From contig NZ_ATWL01000002.1 in assembly GCF_000421225.1 (NCBI RefSeq), forward strand, positions 337,593 to 401,592: a DNA stretch of 64,000 bases, written 5' to 3'. A program made the translations under genes and the position numbers. Under the pieces are notes generated by a model. The model searched no databases and had not been told where the DNA came from. It worked only from the letters and a program-made list of their open reading frames with translations. Every line of letters begins with the position of its first letter. Within the stretch, counting starts at the first letter, position 1. The stretch comes from Ruania albidiflava DSM 18029. Its GTDB lineage: Bacteria; Actinomycetota; Actinomycetes; Actinomycetales; Beutenbergiaceae. Below, piece after piece: positions 36,157 to 44,939 of the stretch.

Positions 36157-36552
36157 ATGAGGATCATGAGTGCGGCACGGCTGATCGCCCGGGCCGAGCA
36201 GGAGCTAGCCCAGGTGACCTCCGGACAGGAACCGCAGGAGGCCTTCCTGCACGCGCACATGGCAGCCCTGCGTGCCGCGGCCGCTGTGCTGGAGCTGCAG
36301 GTGGTCCCCGGTGGTCGCCGCCGGCGGGTGCGCAGCGCCTGGGAGCAGCTGGCAGAGGTCGGCCCCCAGTGGCAGGAGTGGGCCGACTACTTCGCCCAAG
36401 GGGCCGCCGTGCGTGCGGCGATCGAGTCCGGTCGCAGTGCGCACCTGAGCCCGGCCGAGGTCGATGAGGTGGTGGCAGCCGCTGCCGACTTCCTCGAGCA
36501 GGTCCGGGCCGCAGTCTCCATCTCGGCCCGTCCGGCACGGCTGGCCTCGTGA
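36157..36552 (+). CDS. SAV_6107-family HEPN protein
   Basis: A 131-residue, mostly helical protein of the SAV_6107 HEPN family that often stands just upstream of dinB in actinobacteria. Conserved-looking stretches are SAARLIARAEQELAQ and LHAHMAALRAAAAVLEL. The RxxxxH ribonuclease motif of toxic HEPN proteins is not clear, so catalysis should not be assumed. The ATG follows GGAGG by six bases. It is the first gene of a LexA-controlled unit with dinB 71 bases downstream, suggesting a role in damage tolerance. Confidence 0.8.
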   Translation: MRIMSAARLIARAEQELAQVTSGQEPQEAFLHAHMAALRAAAAVLELQVVPGGRRRRVRSAWEQLAEVGPQWQEWADYFAQGAAVRAAIESGRSAHLSPAEVDEVVAAAADFLEQVRAAVSISARPARLAS

Positions 36553-36623
36553 CCGCCGGTGCGCTCGCGGGCGCAGGACGGGACACGCAATGAGGGGCAG
36601 CCACCGATGACCGGGACCCTGCG

Positions 36624-37871
36624 GTGAGCCGGGGCCCACGCAGCGCAGGCGCGCGCCGGGACTGGGGCGGCGACGACTCGGGTGCACCGATCCTGCATGT
36701 GGACATGGATGCGTTCTTCGCCTCTGTGGAGCTGATCGACCGGCCGGAGCTGCGGGGAACCCCGGTGATCGTCGGCGGCCAGCACCGCGGTGTGGTGCTG
36801 GCCGCCACCTACGAGGCACGAGCCAGCGGGGTGCACTCGGCGATGCCGATGACCCGCGCCCGGGTGCTGTGCCCCCAGGCGGTGGTGATCAGCCCGGACC
36901 ACGATCGCTACCGGGACGTCTCCCGTGCGGTGATGGCGATCCTGGCGGAGATCACCCCGGTGCTGGAACCGGTGAGCATCGACGAGGCCTTCCTGGACGT
37001 CTCCGGCGCGCGCCGCCGGCTCGGGCCTCCCGCCGAGATCGCTCGGCGGCTGCGGGAGCGGATCGCCGCCGAGCTGCACGTACCCGCCTCCGTAGGCGTA
37101 GCCGCCACGAAGTTCGTCGCCAAGCTCGCCTCCAGCCACGCCAAGCCCGACGGTCTCCTGGTGATCCCAGCGCCGGCGACGGTGTCCTTCCTGCACTCGT
37201 TGCCGGTCGGGGCGCTGTGGGGAGTGGGCGAGCGGACCGCCGAACGGCTCTCCCGGTTGGCCATCCAGACCGTGGCAGACCTCGCGCACACCCCGCTGCC
37301 GACACTGCAGCAGGCCGTTGGCCGTGCCGGCGGGCAGCGGCTGCACGACCTGTCCTGGGGGCGCGACCCTCGGCCGGTGGAACCGGTGCGGCGGGAGAAG
37401 TCCATCGGGCACGAGCAGACCTTCGCGACCAACCTCACTGACCGGGCGGAGCTCGCTGCTGTGCTGCTCGACCAGGCGCACCGGTGCGCCGCCCGCCTGC
37501 GCACCGGTGAGCTGCTCGCCGGTGGGGTGGCGATCAAGGTCCGGCACGCCGACTTCACCACGCTGACCCGGTCCCGCGCGCTCGAGGCACCTAGCGACGT
37601 CGCCCACCAGCTCTACCTCACCGCCAGAGAGCTGCTCGCGGGAATGGACCTCCCGCGGGCGGGGGTCCGGTTGCTCGGGCTGCGGTGCGAGTCCCTCAGC
37701 GACGCAGCCACCACTGCAGTGCAGGTCCGCCTGGACGAGGACGAGACCGGACGCCGCCAGGCAGAGCGCGCGATGGACGTGATCCGGCAGCGCTACGGCG
37801 TCGATTCGCTCACAGTCGGGTCCTTGGTTCGTCCTACAACTACCGAGAATGCTCCGGGCGACATATCCTGA
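36624..37871 (+). CDS. dinB: DNA polymerase IV (Y family)
   Basis: A 415-residue translesion polymerase. The catalytic carboxylates are in HVDMDAFFASVE (from about residue 26) and VSIDEAFLDVS (about 118-127); the little-finger domain begins near 260. The C-terminus has no obvious QL[SD]LF clamp-binding motif, so beta-clamp binding may use a weaker site. It starts with GTG. It is expected to be induced with the HEPN gene by the LexA promoter at 36099. Confidence 0.95.
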   Translation: MSRGPRSAGARRDWGGDDSGAPILHVDMDAFFASVELIDRPELRGTPVIVGGQHRGVVLAATYEARASGVHSAMPMTRARVLCPQAVVISPDHDRYRDVSRAVMAILAEITPVLEPVSIDEAFLDVSGARRRLGPPAEIARRLRERIAAELHVPASVGVAATKFVAKLASSHAKPDGLLVIPAPATVSFLHSLPVGALWGVGERTAERLSRLAIQTVADLAHTPLPTLQQAVGRAGGQRLHDLSWGRDPRPVEPVRREKSIGHEQTFATNLTDRAELAAVLLDQAHRCAARLRTGELLAGGVAIKVRHADFTTLTRSRALEAPSDVAHQLYLTARELLAGMDLPRAGVRLLGLRCESLSDAATTAVQVRLDEDETGRRQAERAMDVIRQRYGVDSLTVGSLVRPTTTENAPGDIS

Positions 37872-37922
37872 GAGGAGAAACCTCACACCGAGGCGACCCT
37901 GGACAAGAATTGGGAGGTGACC

Positions 37923-38300
37923 ATGCCTCTCTCCGAGTACGAGCAGCGCGTGCTGGAGGAGATGGAGCAGCAGCTGCGCTCCGATGATCCCAAGCTCGCA
38001 GACGCCATCTCCGGGGCTGCGGTGCGGCGTCCCCGCAACGTCATCCTCGGCACCCTTCTCGGGCTGGCTGGTGTCGGACTGCTGATTGCCGGACCCCTCA
38101 CCAGCTATCTGGTGCTGAGCATCATCGGCTTCCTCGCCATGTTCTCCGGCGTGATGCTGGCGATCTCCCGGCCCAAGCGGGTCCCGGCACCGGCAGCCGA
38201 GCACAACAACGTGCACGAGCTGAAGCGCAAGCAGAGCGGTGGCTTCATGTCCAAGCTCGAGGACCGCTGGGACCACCGTCGCGAGGACAACGGCCGCTGA
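37923..38300 (+). CDS. DUF3040 family membrane protein
   Basis: A 125-residue protein starting PLSEYEQRVLEEMEQQL, the signature of the actinobacterial DUF3040 family, with two membrane segments (about 40-60 and 64-82) and a basic tail. Its function is unknown. The ATG at 37923 follows GGGAGGT; the in-frame ATG two codons earlier overlaps that site. dinB-DUF3040 adjacency is common in the phylum. Confidence 0.88.
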   Translation: MPLSEYEQRVLEEMEQQLRSDDPKLADAISGAAVRRPRNVILGTLLGLAGVGLLIAGPLTSYLVLSIIGFLAMFSGVMLAISRPKRVPAPAAEHNNVHELKRKQSGGFMSKLEDRWDHRREDNGR

Positions 38301-38314
38301 GCGAACGTAGTCCT

Positions 38315-38338
38315 GCCGGCTCCTCAACGGGAGCTGGC
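38315..38338. terminator. Candidate bidirectional hairpin between DUF3040 and transglutaminase genes
   Basis: GCCGGCTCC (38315-38323) pairs with GGAGCTGGC (38330-38338) with one G-U pair and a 6-base loop. It overlaps the end of the minus-strand gene. Confidence 0.5.
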
Positions 38339-40525
38339 GCGGGCCTTCGAACGGTCTCTGCCGTCTCGTGAGCCGGCACCGGTCGCCTCGCCCGCGCGGT
38401 CGCGACCGCTCGACCTGATCACCTGCACCCACCCGCGCACCGTCTGCGGACCTGGGCGCTGAGCATCGTCGCTCCCATCCCGGGTGTAGCGGGACCGTTC
38501 CACTGCGGTTGCGAGCTCGCGCAGCGCGGCCCGCGCCGGCTCGGTCGCCAGCGCCTCGTCCGCCACCACCACGACAGCCCGAGGGGTCGCCCCCGGCGGC
38601 ACGTGACCACCCGCTGCACGTACGACGCCGAGAGCCTGTTGCCAGGCGGTCTCCAGGTCTCCGCTGGAGCGTGCGCGCCGGCGCCGCACGAGCAGCACCG
38701 CGGCGGCGACGACCAGCAGCACGACCGCCCCGACCAGACCCAGCAGCGGTGACGTGCTCCGAGCCAGGCCGTCGGCTTCGGCGGCGCCGGCCTCGCTGGT
38801 CTCTTCGGCGGACTCCGCCGACGAGCTGCTGGCCGTGGCAGTCTCCTCCTCGGCCTCGCTGGTCTGAGCCGGTGCCGAGGTCGCTTCCTCCGGCGACTCC
38901 TCCTGCGGCTCCGGTGCCCACGACGGCGCGGTGCCGGACTGGGTGCCCGGAGTGGGCTCGAACCGGACCCAGCCGACCTCTGGGAACAGCACCTGCGGCC
39001 AAGCGTGCGCCTGGTGCGCGGTGATCCTCCCGGTGCCCTGCTCGGTGAGCTCACCGGGCAGGTATCCGACGGCCAGCCGGGCCGGCAGGTCGAGGGTGCG
39101 GGCCATCATCACCATCGCTGTGCCGAACTGCACGCAGTAGCCCCGTCGATCGTGCAGGAAGTCCCAGACCGCGTCGCGGGTGCGGGCGCTGGTGACCGAC
39201 TCGGTATAGGTGAACACACCTGGGTCACGGAGGTAGTTCTGGATCGCGAGCAGCTGCTCGTACGGGGTCTGTGCCCCAGCGTCGGTGACGATCTCGCGGG
39301 TCAGGTCGGTCAGGTCGGCACCGTACCCGGTGTCCGGAAGCCGCAGCAGTGCCGGGTCCACGTCCAGCGTGCTGGGGTCGAGGTCTCTCAGGTCAGCCGC
39401 GGTCAGGTCCCGTGGGCGGACGGTCACCTCGTAAGCGAGCTCGCCCGGCTCCGCCTGGTCCAGCCGCACCTCGTCCGTATGTGGTGCGTACGACGCCTGA
39501 CCATCCACGTCGACCAGCCGAGGCTCACCAGGGATCGGCAGGCGGTCCTGGCCCAGGTCGTTGATCGTGATCGTCACGGTCCGTGGCTCGTCCGTGTCCA
39601 CCTGGCCGGGCCACAGCACCTGACCGTCGACCGTCTCCCACTCCCCGGCCGAGCCCCGGTCCCAGGTGGCGCCGTCAAACTCGGTGAGGGTGTAGGCGTG
39701 CAACGGGCCCAGCTGACTCGGCAGCGCACCGGTGTAGGTCATCACGACAGCGTCCTGGGGTCGGTTCAGGTCGGCGCGCAGGTCGAGGCCGAGGTCCAAC
39801 CGGGTGGCGTCGGCGTCGGCCAGCTCGGCTGGAGCGTGCCAGCGCACCGGGCTGGGGATCGCCAGGACCCATGGCGCGGCGACCAGCGCCACACCGAGCA
39901 CCGCAGCGGTGACCACGCCTAGCGCGCCCATCCGGCGCCGGCTGGTCCGCCCGCCTGGTTCTCGCCACGCCTCCGCCCCGGTGGCCAGCATCGTGATGAA
40001 CCCCGCCCCGGCGAGCACCACGGTCCAGCTGTGCACCGGGGCCAGCAGCAACACCGGCAGTGCCCAGAGCACCAGCGGCGGCAGTGCCGCCCAGGCTGGT
40101 GCGCGGCCGGGCACCGCGAGCAGGTCGGCGATCAGGTAGAGCACCGCGACACCTGCGGTCAGCAGCAGGCCGACCCCCGGGACATCAGCGATCGGCGGCA
40201 GCGCGACCTGGATCGCCGCCACACCCTGGTGCACCAACCGGTCCAGCGTCCCGATCGCTGCGCGGGTGGGGAGCACCCCGAGAAGAGCGTCGTCGTGGGC
40301 ATACCAGGCAGTGATCGTCACGGCAGCGGCCAGCAGCGCACCGAGGGAGGGCACCAGCCCCCTGCGGGTCCACCGCCGCAGCACCGCCAGCACACCTACC
40401 ATCACCAGCACGGTGGCGAGCACGGGGGCAAGCCACAACGAGGGGGCGACCAGGCGGTCGACTGCGAAGGTGCTGACCACCACGGTGAACGCGGTTGCCA
40501 GGCTGACCAGGACAGCCCGTGTCAC
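38324..40525 (-). CDS. Transglutaminase-like membrane protein (TgpA family)
   Basis: A 733-residue protein: about six N-terminal membrane segments (1-210, DUF3488 region), an extracytoplasmic stretch, a transglutaminase core, one more membrane segment near 605-625 and a cytoplasmic DUF4129-like tail. The catalytic Cys-His-Asp set is placed by RRGYCVQFGTAMVMMAR, AHAWPQVLF and the following FEPTPG. A Ser/Glu/Ala-rich linker joins core and last segment. It starts with GTG overlapping the DUF58 gene by four bases. With DUF58 and MoxR it makes the common actinobacterial envelope module; its substrate is unknown. Confidence 0.9.
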   Translation of the reverse strand: MTRAVLVSLATAFTVVVSTFAVDRLVAPSLWLAPVLATVLVMVGVLAVLRRWTRRGLVPSLGALLAAAVTITAWYAHDDALLGVLPTRAAIGTLDRLVHQGVAAIQVALPPIADVPGVGLLLTAGVAVLYLIADLLAVPGRAPAWAALPPLVLWALPVLLLAPVHSWTVVLAGAGFITMLATGAEAWREPGGRTSRRRMGALGVVTAAVLGVALVAAPWVLAIPSPVRWHAPAELADADATRLDLGLDLRADLNRPQDAVVMTYTGALPSQLGPLHAYTLTEFDGATWDRGSAGEWETVDGQVLWPGQVDTDEPRTVTITINDLGQDRLPIPGEPRLVDVDGQASYAPHTDEVRLDQAEPGELAYEVTVRPRDLTAADLRDLDPSTLDVDPALLRLPDTGYGADLTDLTREIVTDAGAQTPYEQLLAIQNYLRDPGVFTYTESVTSARTRDAVWDFLHDRRGYCVQFGTAMVMMARTLDLPARLAVGYLPGELTEQGTGRITAHQAHAWPQVLFPEVGWVRFEPTPGTQSGTAPSWAPEPQEESPEEATSAPAQTSEAEEETATASSSSAESAEETSEAGAAEADGLARSTSPLLGLVGAVVLLVVAAAVLLVRRRRARSSGDLETAWQQALGVVRAAGGHVPPGATPRAVVVVADEALATEPARAALRELATAVERSRYTRDGSDDAQRPGPQTVRGWVQVIRSSGRDRAGEATGAGSRDGRDRSKARASSR

Positions 40526-41634
40526 TGCCGCCCCCAGGTGACCAGCGTGCGGTCCCACATGGCACCGATGTCCTCCCCAGAGCCGGTACCGGCCACCAAC
40601 CAGCCAGCGGAGGTGAGGCTGTCCGCGACCACCGGGTCCGCGTCGACCACGAGCGCGAGGCACTGACGGGTCGAGGCCAGGGGACAGAGCTCGTCGAGCA
40701 GCCCCTGGTCGGGTGTCCGCAGCACTGCGACCAAGGCGTCGTGCCCGTTCTGGTCGGGCGCCGGCGGACGGCCGTGGTCGGCGCGTGCGAACGCGTCCAG
40801 GGCCGATGCGGCGTCTGACACCGGCACCGGCAGGCGCATCGGCGCGAGCGCAAGGTGGGCTTCCTGCCCGTCTGCGACCAGTGCCACCGCCAGCGATGCG
40901 CTCGCACTGACGGTCCACTCGGTGGCCGCCGCCGGGGAGGACTCCTTCGGGCCGAGGTCGACGATGATGCTGAGGCTGGTGTCGGTCATCGGGTCGTCCT
41001 GCCGGACCAGCAGCTCACCGTGCCGCGCCGAGGAGCGCCAGTGGATCCGGCGCAGGTCGTCTCCCCGCCGGTAGTCGCGCAGCGTCAGGTCGTCCAGGCT
41101 GCGTTCCGGCTGCCCGGCCTCGCTCGGGCGTGGGTAGCGCTGGGGCCAGAGTCGTACCAGGTCTGCCACATCGACCGTTGCCGGCCACACCAGCACCTCG
41201 GTGCTGCTGCCCGCTACGTGCCGCCACCGCACCAGCCGCAGCGGATCGGTCCGCAGCACCACTGCCGGGCCGAGCTGTAGTGGTCCGCGCCGGAGCGGGC
41301 GCACCCGGTACCCGCCACCATCACCCCCACCGCGCTCCACCTGCCCCCGCAGACGCTCACGCAGCGTGGTCCACGCCGGCAGCCGGGAAGGCACGGTCTG
41401 CAGCTGCACCTGAGCCCACTGCCCGACCACCGGACGGCGGGGCTGCACGACGCGGTGCAGGTCGATCCGCGGCCAGCCGAGCCGGTGCAGGCCCACCCAG
41501 ACCAGTGCCACCAGCAGGGTCGCCAGGGGCAGTGCAGCCAACGAGCCGACTGTGCTGGAGTGCATCGACGTCGCGATGAACGCCAGCACGGCACCGGCGG
41601 CCAGCAGGCCGAGGCCGCGAGCGGTGGGACGCAT
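40522..41634 (-). CDS. DUF58 domain protein
   Basis: A 370-residue protein with two N-terminal membrane segments (to about residue 48) and a DUF58/von Willebrand A-like region around DDLTLRDYRRGDDLRRIHWRSSARHGELLVRQ. DUF58 proteins work beside MoxR ATPases in assembling or activating membrane complexes. It starts 15 bases after the moxR stop and is coupled to the transglutaminase gene. Confidence 0.9.
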   Translation of the reverse strand: MRPTARGLGLLAAGAVLAFIATSMHSSTVGSLAALPLATLLVALVWVGLHRLGWPRIDLHRVVQPRRPVVGQWAQVQLQTVPSRLPAWTTLRERLRGQVERGGGDGGGYRVRPLRRGPLQLGPAVVLRTDPLRLVRWRHVAGSSTEVLVWPATVDVADLVRLWPQRYPRPSEAGQPERSLDDLTLRDYRRGDDLRRIHWRSSARHGELLVRQDDPMTDTSLSIIVDLGPKESSPAAATEWTVSASASLAVALVADGQEAHLALAPMRLPVPVSDAASALDAFARADHGRPPAPDQNGHDALVAVLRTPDQGLLDELCPLASTRQCLALVVDADPVVADSLTSAGWLVAGTGSGEDIGAMWDRTLVTWGRQ

Positions 41635-41649
41635 CAGGTCACCCGTCGC

Positions 41650-42720
41650 TCACGAGTGCACAGGCACCCGGGTGAGGATCTCGGCGACCACGTCCTCCGC
41701 GGCCGTCCCCTCCACGCGGGCTGACCGGGTCAGGGTGAGCCGGTGGGCCAGCACTGACACGCCGAGCGTCTGCACGTCGTCGGGCAGGACGTGGTCCCGT
41801 CCGTCCAGGTAGGCGAGCGCCTTGGCCAGTGCGACCAGGTGCAGACCGGCCCGCGGGGAGGCCCCCAGCTGCACCCCGGGGTGCTCCCGGGTGGCCCGGA
41901 GCACAGCCAGGACGTACCGGAGCGCCTCGTCGGAGACGAACACGTGGCGCACCGCCGCACCGGCTGCCTGCACGTCCTCCGGTCGCATCACCGCCTCGAT
42001 GCCGCTGAGCGGGTCGTGGAACCCGCCGGTGGCGAGCATCGACAGCTCGTCCTCGTCCGGCGGGTAGCCCAGGCTCACCCGCGCCATGAACCGGTCCTGC
42101 TGGGCCTCCGGCAACCGGTAGGTGCCATCCATCTCCACCGGGTTCTGGGTGGCGATGACCATGAACGGCTCCGGGAGCCGGTGCGTGGTCCCGTCCACCG
42201 TCACCTGCCGCTCTGCCATGCACTCCAGCAGTGCCGACTGGGTCTTCGGCGAGGCTCGGTTGATCTCGTCCCCGATGACCACCGTGGCGAACAGCGGACC
42301 AGGGTGGAACTCGAACGTCCCCGTCTCCTGCCGGTAGATCGTCACTCCGGTCAGGTCGCTGGGCAAGAGGTCCGGGGTGAACTGGATGCGCCCCAGCGTT
42401 CCGGACACCGACGCGGCGAGCGCCTTGGCCACGGTCGTCTTGCCCACCCCCGGCACATCGTGCAGGAGCAGGTGCCCCTGGGCGAGGAAGGTAGCCAGGA
42501 TCGTGCGCACCGAGTCCGGCCGCCCGGGCAGCGCCTGGGTCATGTTCTGCTCCAGCCGTCCGATGGCCGCCTTCGGTGCGGCAGCCGCCGGCTCCTGCCT
42601 CCCTGCGACGCCAGCTTCTGCCCCAGCCGACGGTGCGGGCACCACAGTGGCTGCAGCAGTCGGTGGCACCGACTGCCCAGGTGGTTCGTCCGGCAACGGA
42701 GCGGCGGGCTGAGCAGGCAT
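41650..42720 (-). CDS. moxR: MoxR-family AAA+ ATPase
   Basis: A 356-residue AAA+ chaperone with Walker A HDVPGVGKTTVAKAL near residue 90, Walker B IGDEINRASPKTQSALLE and sensor region FMVIATQNPVEMDGTYRLPEAQ. The first 45 residues are a Pro/Ala-rich extension. It heads the moxR-DUF58-transglutaminase operon and is divergent from mraZ. The ATG at 42720 has a TAGGCT box seven bases ahead; the frame upstream lacks any initiation signal. Confidence 0.93.
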   Translation of the reverse strand: MPAQPAAPLPDEPPGQSVPPTAAATVVPAPSAGAEAGVAGRQEPAAAAPKAAIGRLEQNMTQALPGRPDSVRTILATFLAQGHLLLHDVPGVGKTTVAKALAASVSGTLGRIQFTPDLLPSDLTGVTIYRQETGTFEFHPGPLFATVVIGDEINRASPKTQSALLECMAERQVTVDGTTHRLPEPFMVIATQNPVEMDGTYRLPEAQQDRFMARVSLGYPPDEDELSMLATGGFHDPLSGIEAVMRPEDVQAAGAAVRHVFVSDEALRYVLAVLRATREHPGVQLGASPRAGLHLVALAKALAYLDGRDHVLPDDVQTLGVSVLAHRLTLTRSARVEGTAAEDVVAEILTRVPVHS

Positions 42721-42727
42721 GTCAACG

Positions 42728-42733
42728 AGCCTA
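42728..42733 (-). promoter_or_regulatory. Candidate -10 box, leaderless moxR
   Basis: TAGGCT on the minus strand ends seven bases before the ATG at 42720. Confidence 0.4.
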
Positions 42734-42870
42734 ATCGTGGCTGGCCGGATGGCACGACGAATCCGCTCGCACCGACCTGTGCCGAAGATTCCCTCCACTT
42801 CTCACCACCCCTGCTGACCTGCGGGTTTAGTGCGCAATCCGTCGCCAGACCCGCAGTTTGTCGTTGCATG

Positions 42871-42895
42871 TGGTGGATTGTGGAGTAAAGTGGGG
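42871..42895 (+). promoter_or_regulatory. MraZ operator: three TGG repeats with 10-bp period
   Basis: TGGTG (42871), TGGAG (42881) and TGGGG (42891) are spaced by exactly five bases. MraZ of E. coli binds three TGGGN repeats with 5-base spacers in its own promoter, so this is the expected autoregulatory site. It ends 32 bases before the mraZ start codon. Confidence 0.8.
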
Positions 42896-42927
42896 TCATC
42901 CGGAGCGCGTAGGAAGGGGGTGGAACC

Positions 42928-43356
42928 TTGTTCCTCGGTACGTACGAGCCCCGCCTGGACGACAAGGGCCGCCTGATCCTGCCTGCGAAGTTCCGGGACC
43001 AGATGGCGGCCGGGATCGTCATCACCCCAGGTCAGGAGCGGTGCCTGTACGGCTACACGATGTCGGCGTTCGAGGAGATCGTCGGCACGATGAAGACCGC
43101 TTCGACCACCTCGAAGGCGAACCGGGACTTCACCCGCTTCTTCCTGGCCGGGGCGAGCGACGAGATCCCGGACAAGCAGGGCCGGGTGACCATCACCGCC
43201 AAGCTCCGGCAGTACGCCGGGCTGCAGCGGGAGGTCGCCGTGGTCGGTGCAGGCAACCGGATCGAGATCTGGGACCTGACCGCATGGAACGACTACCTCG
43301 CGGCGAACGAGCAGGCATTCGCCGACATCAGCGAGGAGGTGATCCCGGGCTTCTGA
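42928..43356 (+). CDS. mraZ: Division/cell wall cluster regulator MraZ
   Basis: A 142-residue protein with two SpoVT/AbrB-like domains ([22 protein letters not shown] and [18 protein letters not shown]), which forms rings and binds TGG repeats to control the dcw operon. The start is TTG at 42928: it gives the invariant FLGTY N-terminus and follows AGGAAGGGGG. The operator at 42871 suggests self-repression. Confidence 0.95.
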   Translation: MFLGTYEPRLDDKGRLILPAKFRDQMAAGIVITPGQERCLYGYTMSAFEEIVGTMKTASTTSKANRDFTRFFLAGASDEIPDKQGRVTITAKLRQYAGLQREVAVVGAGNRIEIWDLTAWNDYLAANEQAFADISEEVIPGF

Positions 43357-43466
43357 CCTCCGTCCGACGTGGTCTCTCACCGCAGTCTCTGACGCACTTC
43401 CCCGGCGCCAGAGCAGGCGGGGAGAGTCCAGGCCGGACGGCGGAGAAGAGCTCCACCGCCCAGCCG

Positions 43467-43504
43467 CTCCACTTTCCTCCACCAGGCCGCTCCACCCCCC
43501 TCCA
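43467..43504 (-). promoter_or_regulatory. Two reverse TGGAG pairs with 10-bp spacing
   Basis: Minus-strand TGGAG words (CTCCA on the plus strand) start at 43467, 43477, 43490 and 43500, giving two pairs at the exact 10-bp period of the mraZ operator, 13 bases apart. The 23-bp unit GCCGCTCCAC... is repeated nearly in tandem (43463 and 43486). The segment lies 53 bases before rsmH. A second MraZ site in reverse orientation is a possibility. Confidence 0.4.
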
Positions 43505-43556
43505 CCCACCGCAGCACCGCCCACCAGCCCAGATCCATCGACCGACCAGGAAGGCC

Positions 43557-44531
43557 ATGACGCAGATGACCACCTCAGCCCGGCACACACCCGTGCTGGC
43601 GCAGCGGTGCCTCGATCTGCTCGCCCCAGCGGTCCAGGCCGACGGTGCAGTGCTCATCGACGCCACCCTCGGCCTCGGTGGGCACGCCGAGGCGGCACTG
43701 CAGCGGTTCGGCGGGCTGCACCTGGTCGGCATCGACCGGGATCCGCAAGCACTCGCACTGGCCACAGAGCGCCTGGCGCCGTTCGGCGACCGGTTCACCC
43801 CCGTGCACGCGCGCTACGACGCGATCGGTGCGGTCGCTGCCGAGCACGGTGTGGCCGGCCGGGTCCAGGGCATCCTGTTCGACCTCGGCGTCTCCTCGTT
43901 GCAGCTGGACGAGGTCGACCGGGGCTTCTCCTATGCCCAGGACGCTCCACTGGACATGCGGATGGACCCCACCACCGGCAGCACCGCGGCTGACCTTCTC
44001 GCGAAGGCGGACGAGCGTGAGCTGCGCCGGATCCTCAGCACCTACGGTGAGGAGCGGTTCGCCGGTCGGATCGCCGCCGCTGTGGTACGGCGCCGGGCGA
44101 GCGCACCCCTGAGGCGTACCGGTGAGCTGGTCGAGCTGGTGCGGGAGAGCATCCCGCACGCCGCCCGGCGCACCGGTGGCAACCCGGCAAAGCGGACCTT
44201 CCAGGCGCTGCGCATCGCCGTGAACGCCGAGCTGGAGGCGCTGGAACGGGCGCTGCCCGCGGCGATCGCCGCACTTGAGGTGTCCGGCCGGATCGTCGTG
44301 GAGTCCTACCAGTCGCTCGAGGACCGCATGGTCAAGCGCGCGCTGGTCGCCGGCGCCACCTCCTCGGCACCCGAGGGGCTGGTGCTGCCGCTGCCGGAGC
44401 ACGAACCCTACCTGCAGCTGCTCACCCGCGGGGCGGAGGAGGCTGACGACGCCGAGCGAGCGGCCAACCCTCGTGCTGCGTCGGTGCGGCTACGGGCAGC
44501 GGTGCGGATCCGAGAAGGAGGCCCGTCATGA
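43557..44531 (+). CDS. rsmH: 16S rRNA m4C1402 methyltransferase RsmH (MraW)
   Basis: A 324-residue SAM-dependent enzyme that N4-methylates C1402 of 16S rRNA. SAM motif [16 protein letters not shown] near residue 30; also [19 protein letters not shown] and [15 protein letters not shown]. The ATG at 43557 follows AGGAAGG closely; the in-frame ATG three codons later would give better spacing. The 200-base gap to mraZ is long for this cluster and C-rich. ftsL overlaps the 3' end by ATGA. Confidence 0.95.
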   Translation: MTQMTTSARHTPVLAQRCLDLLAPAVQADGAVLIDATLGLGGHAEAALQRFGGLHLVGIDRDPQALALATERLAPFGDRFTPVHARYDAIGAVAAEHGVAGRVQGILFDLGVSSLQLDEVDRGFSYAQDAPLDMRMDPTTGSTAADLLAKADERELRRILSTYGEERFAGRIAAAVVRRRASAPLRRTGELVELVRESIPHAARRTGGNPAKRTFQALRIAVNAELEALERALPAAIAALEVSGRIVVESYQSLEDRMVKRALVAGATSSAPEGLVLPLPEHEPYLQLLTRGAEEADDAERAANPRAASVRLRAAVRIREGGPS

Positions 44532-44923
44532 GTGCAGTACCCGGCCGATTGACCGCACCGGGTGCCGCGACCAGCTGGCGGCCCCGGTTGCGGATCGTGC
44601 GCGCACCCGCTGCAGGCCGCGGCCGCGCCGGATTCATCCTGCTGTGCGTGTCGATCCTGGTCGGGGCGTTGCTCGCCGTGCTGATGCTGAACACCGCCAT
44701 GGCCACCACAGCGTACGAGATCCACGACCAGCAGGTCCGCCTGGCCAGGTTGTCAGAGACCGAGCAGGCGCTCGAGCAGGAGGTCGAGCGCCTGTCCTCG
44801 CCGGTGCTGCTGCAGCAGCGTGCCGACGAGCTGGGCATGGAACGTGCCGACGGGATGCGCTACCTGGTCCTCTCCGACCAGCGCGTCCTCGGCGGGGACG
44901 TCCCGTTGGTCGGTGAGGACTAG
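44528..44923 (+). CDS. ftsL: Cell division protein FtsL-like
   Basis: A 131-residue bitopic protein: a basic cytoplasmic segment, one membrane helix (about 35-58) and an extracytoplasmic leucine-heptad coiled coil ([27 protein letters not shown]). This is the FtsL layout, and the position between rsmH and ftsI is diagnostic because the sequence is poorly conserved. It recruits the septal synthase pair FtsW/FtsI with FtsQ and FtsB. Confidence 0.85.
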   Translation: MSAVPGRLTAPGAATSWRPRLRIVRAPAAGRGRAGFILLCVSILVGALLAVLMLNTAMATTAYEIHDQQVRLARLSETEQALEQEVERLSSPVLLQQRADELGMERADGMRYLVLSDQRVLGGDVPLVGED

Positions 44924-44939
44924 AGCAGGAGGAGGGCAG

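Noticed and set aside
38324..40918. 864-residue version of the transglutaminase-like protein
   Set aside because: The first 131 codons lie in another frame of DUF58 and are Arg/Pro-rich; the GTG at 40525 gives the membrane N-terminus and a 4-base overlap.
43357..43556. Small gene in the mraZ-rsmH gap
   Set aside because: Frames here are Pro/Thr-rich readings of a C-rich repeat region without start signals; the long frame is only the upstream extension of rsmH.
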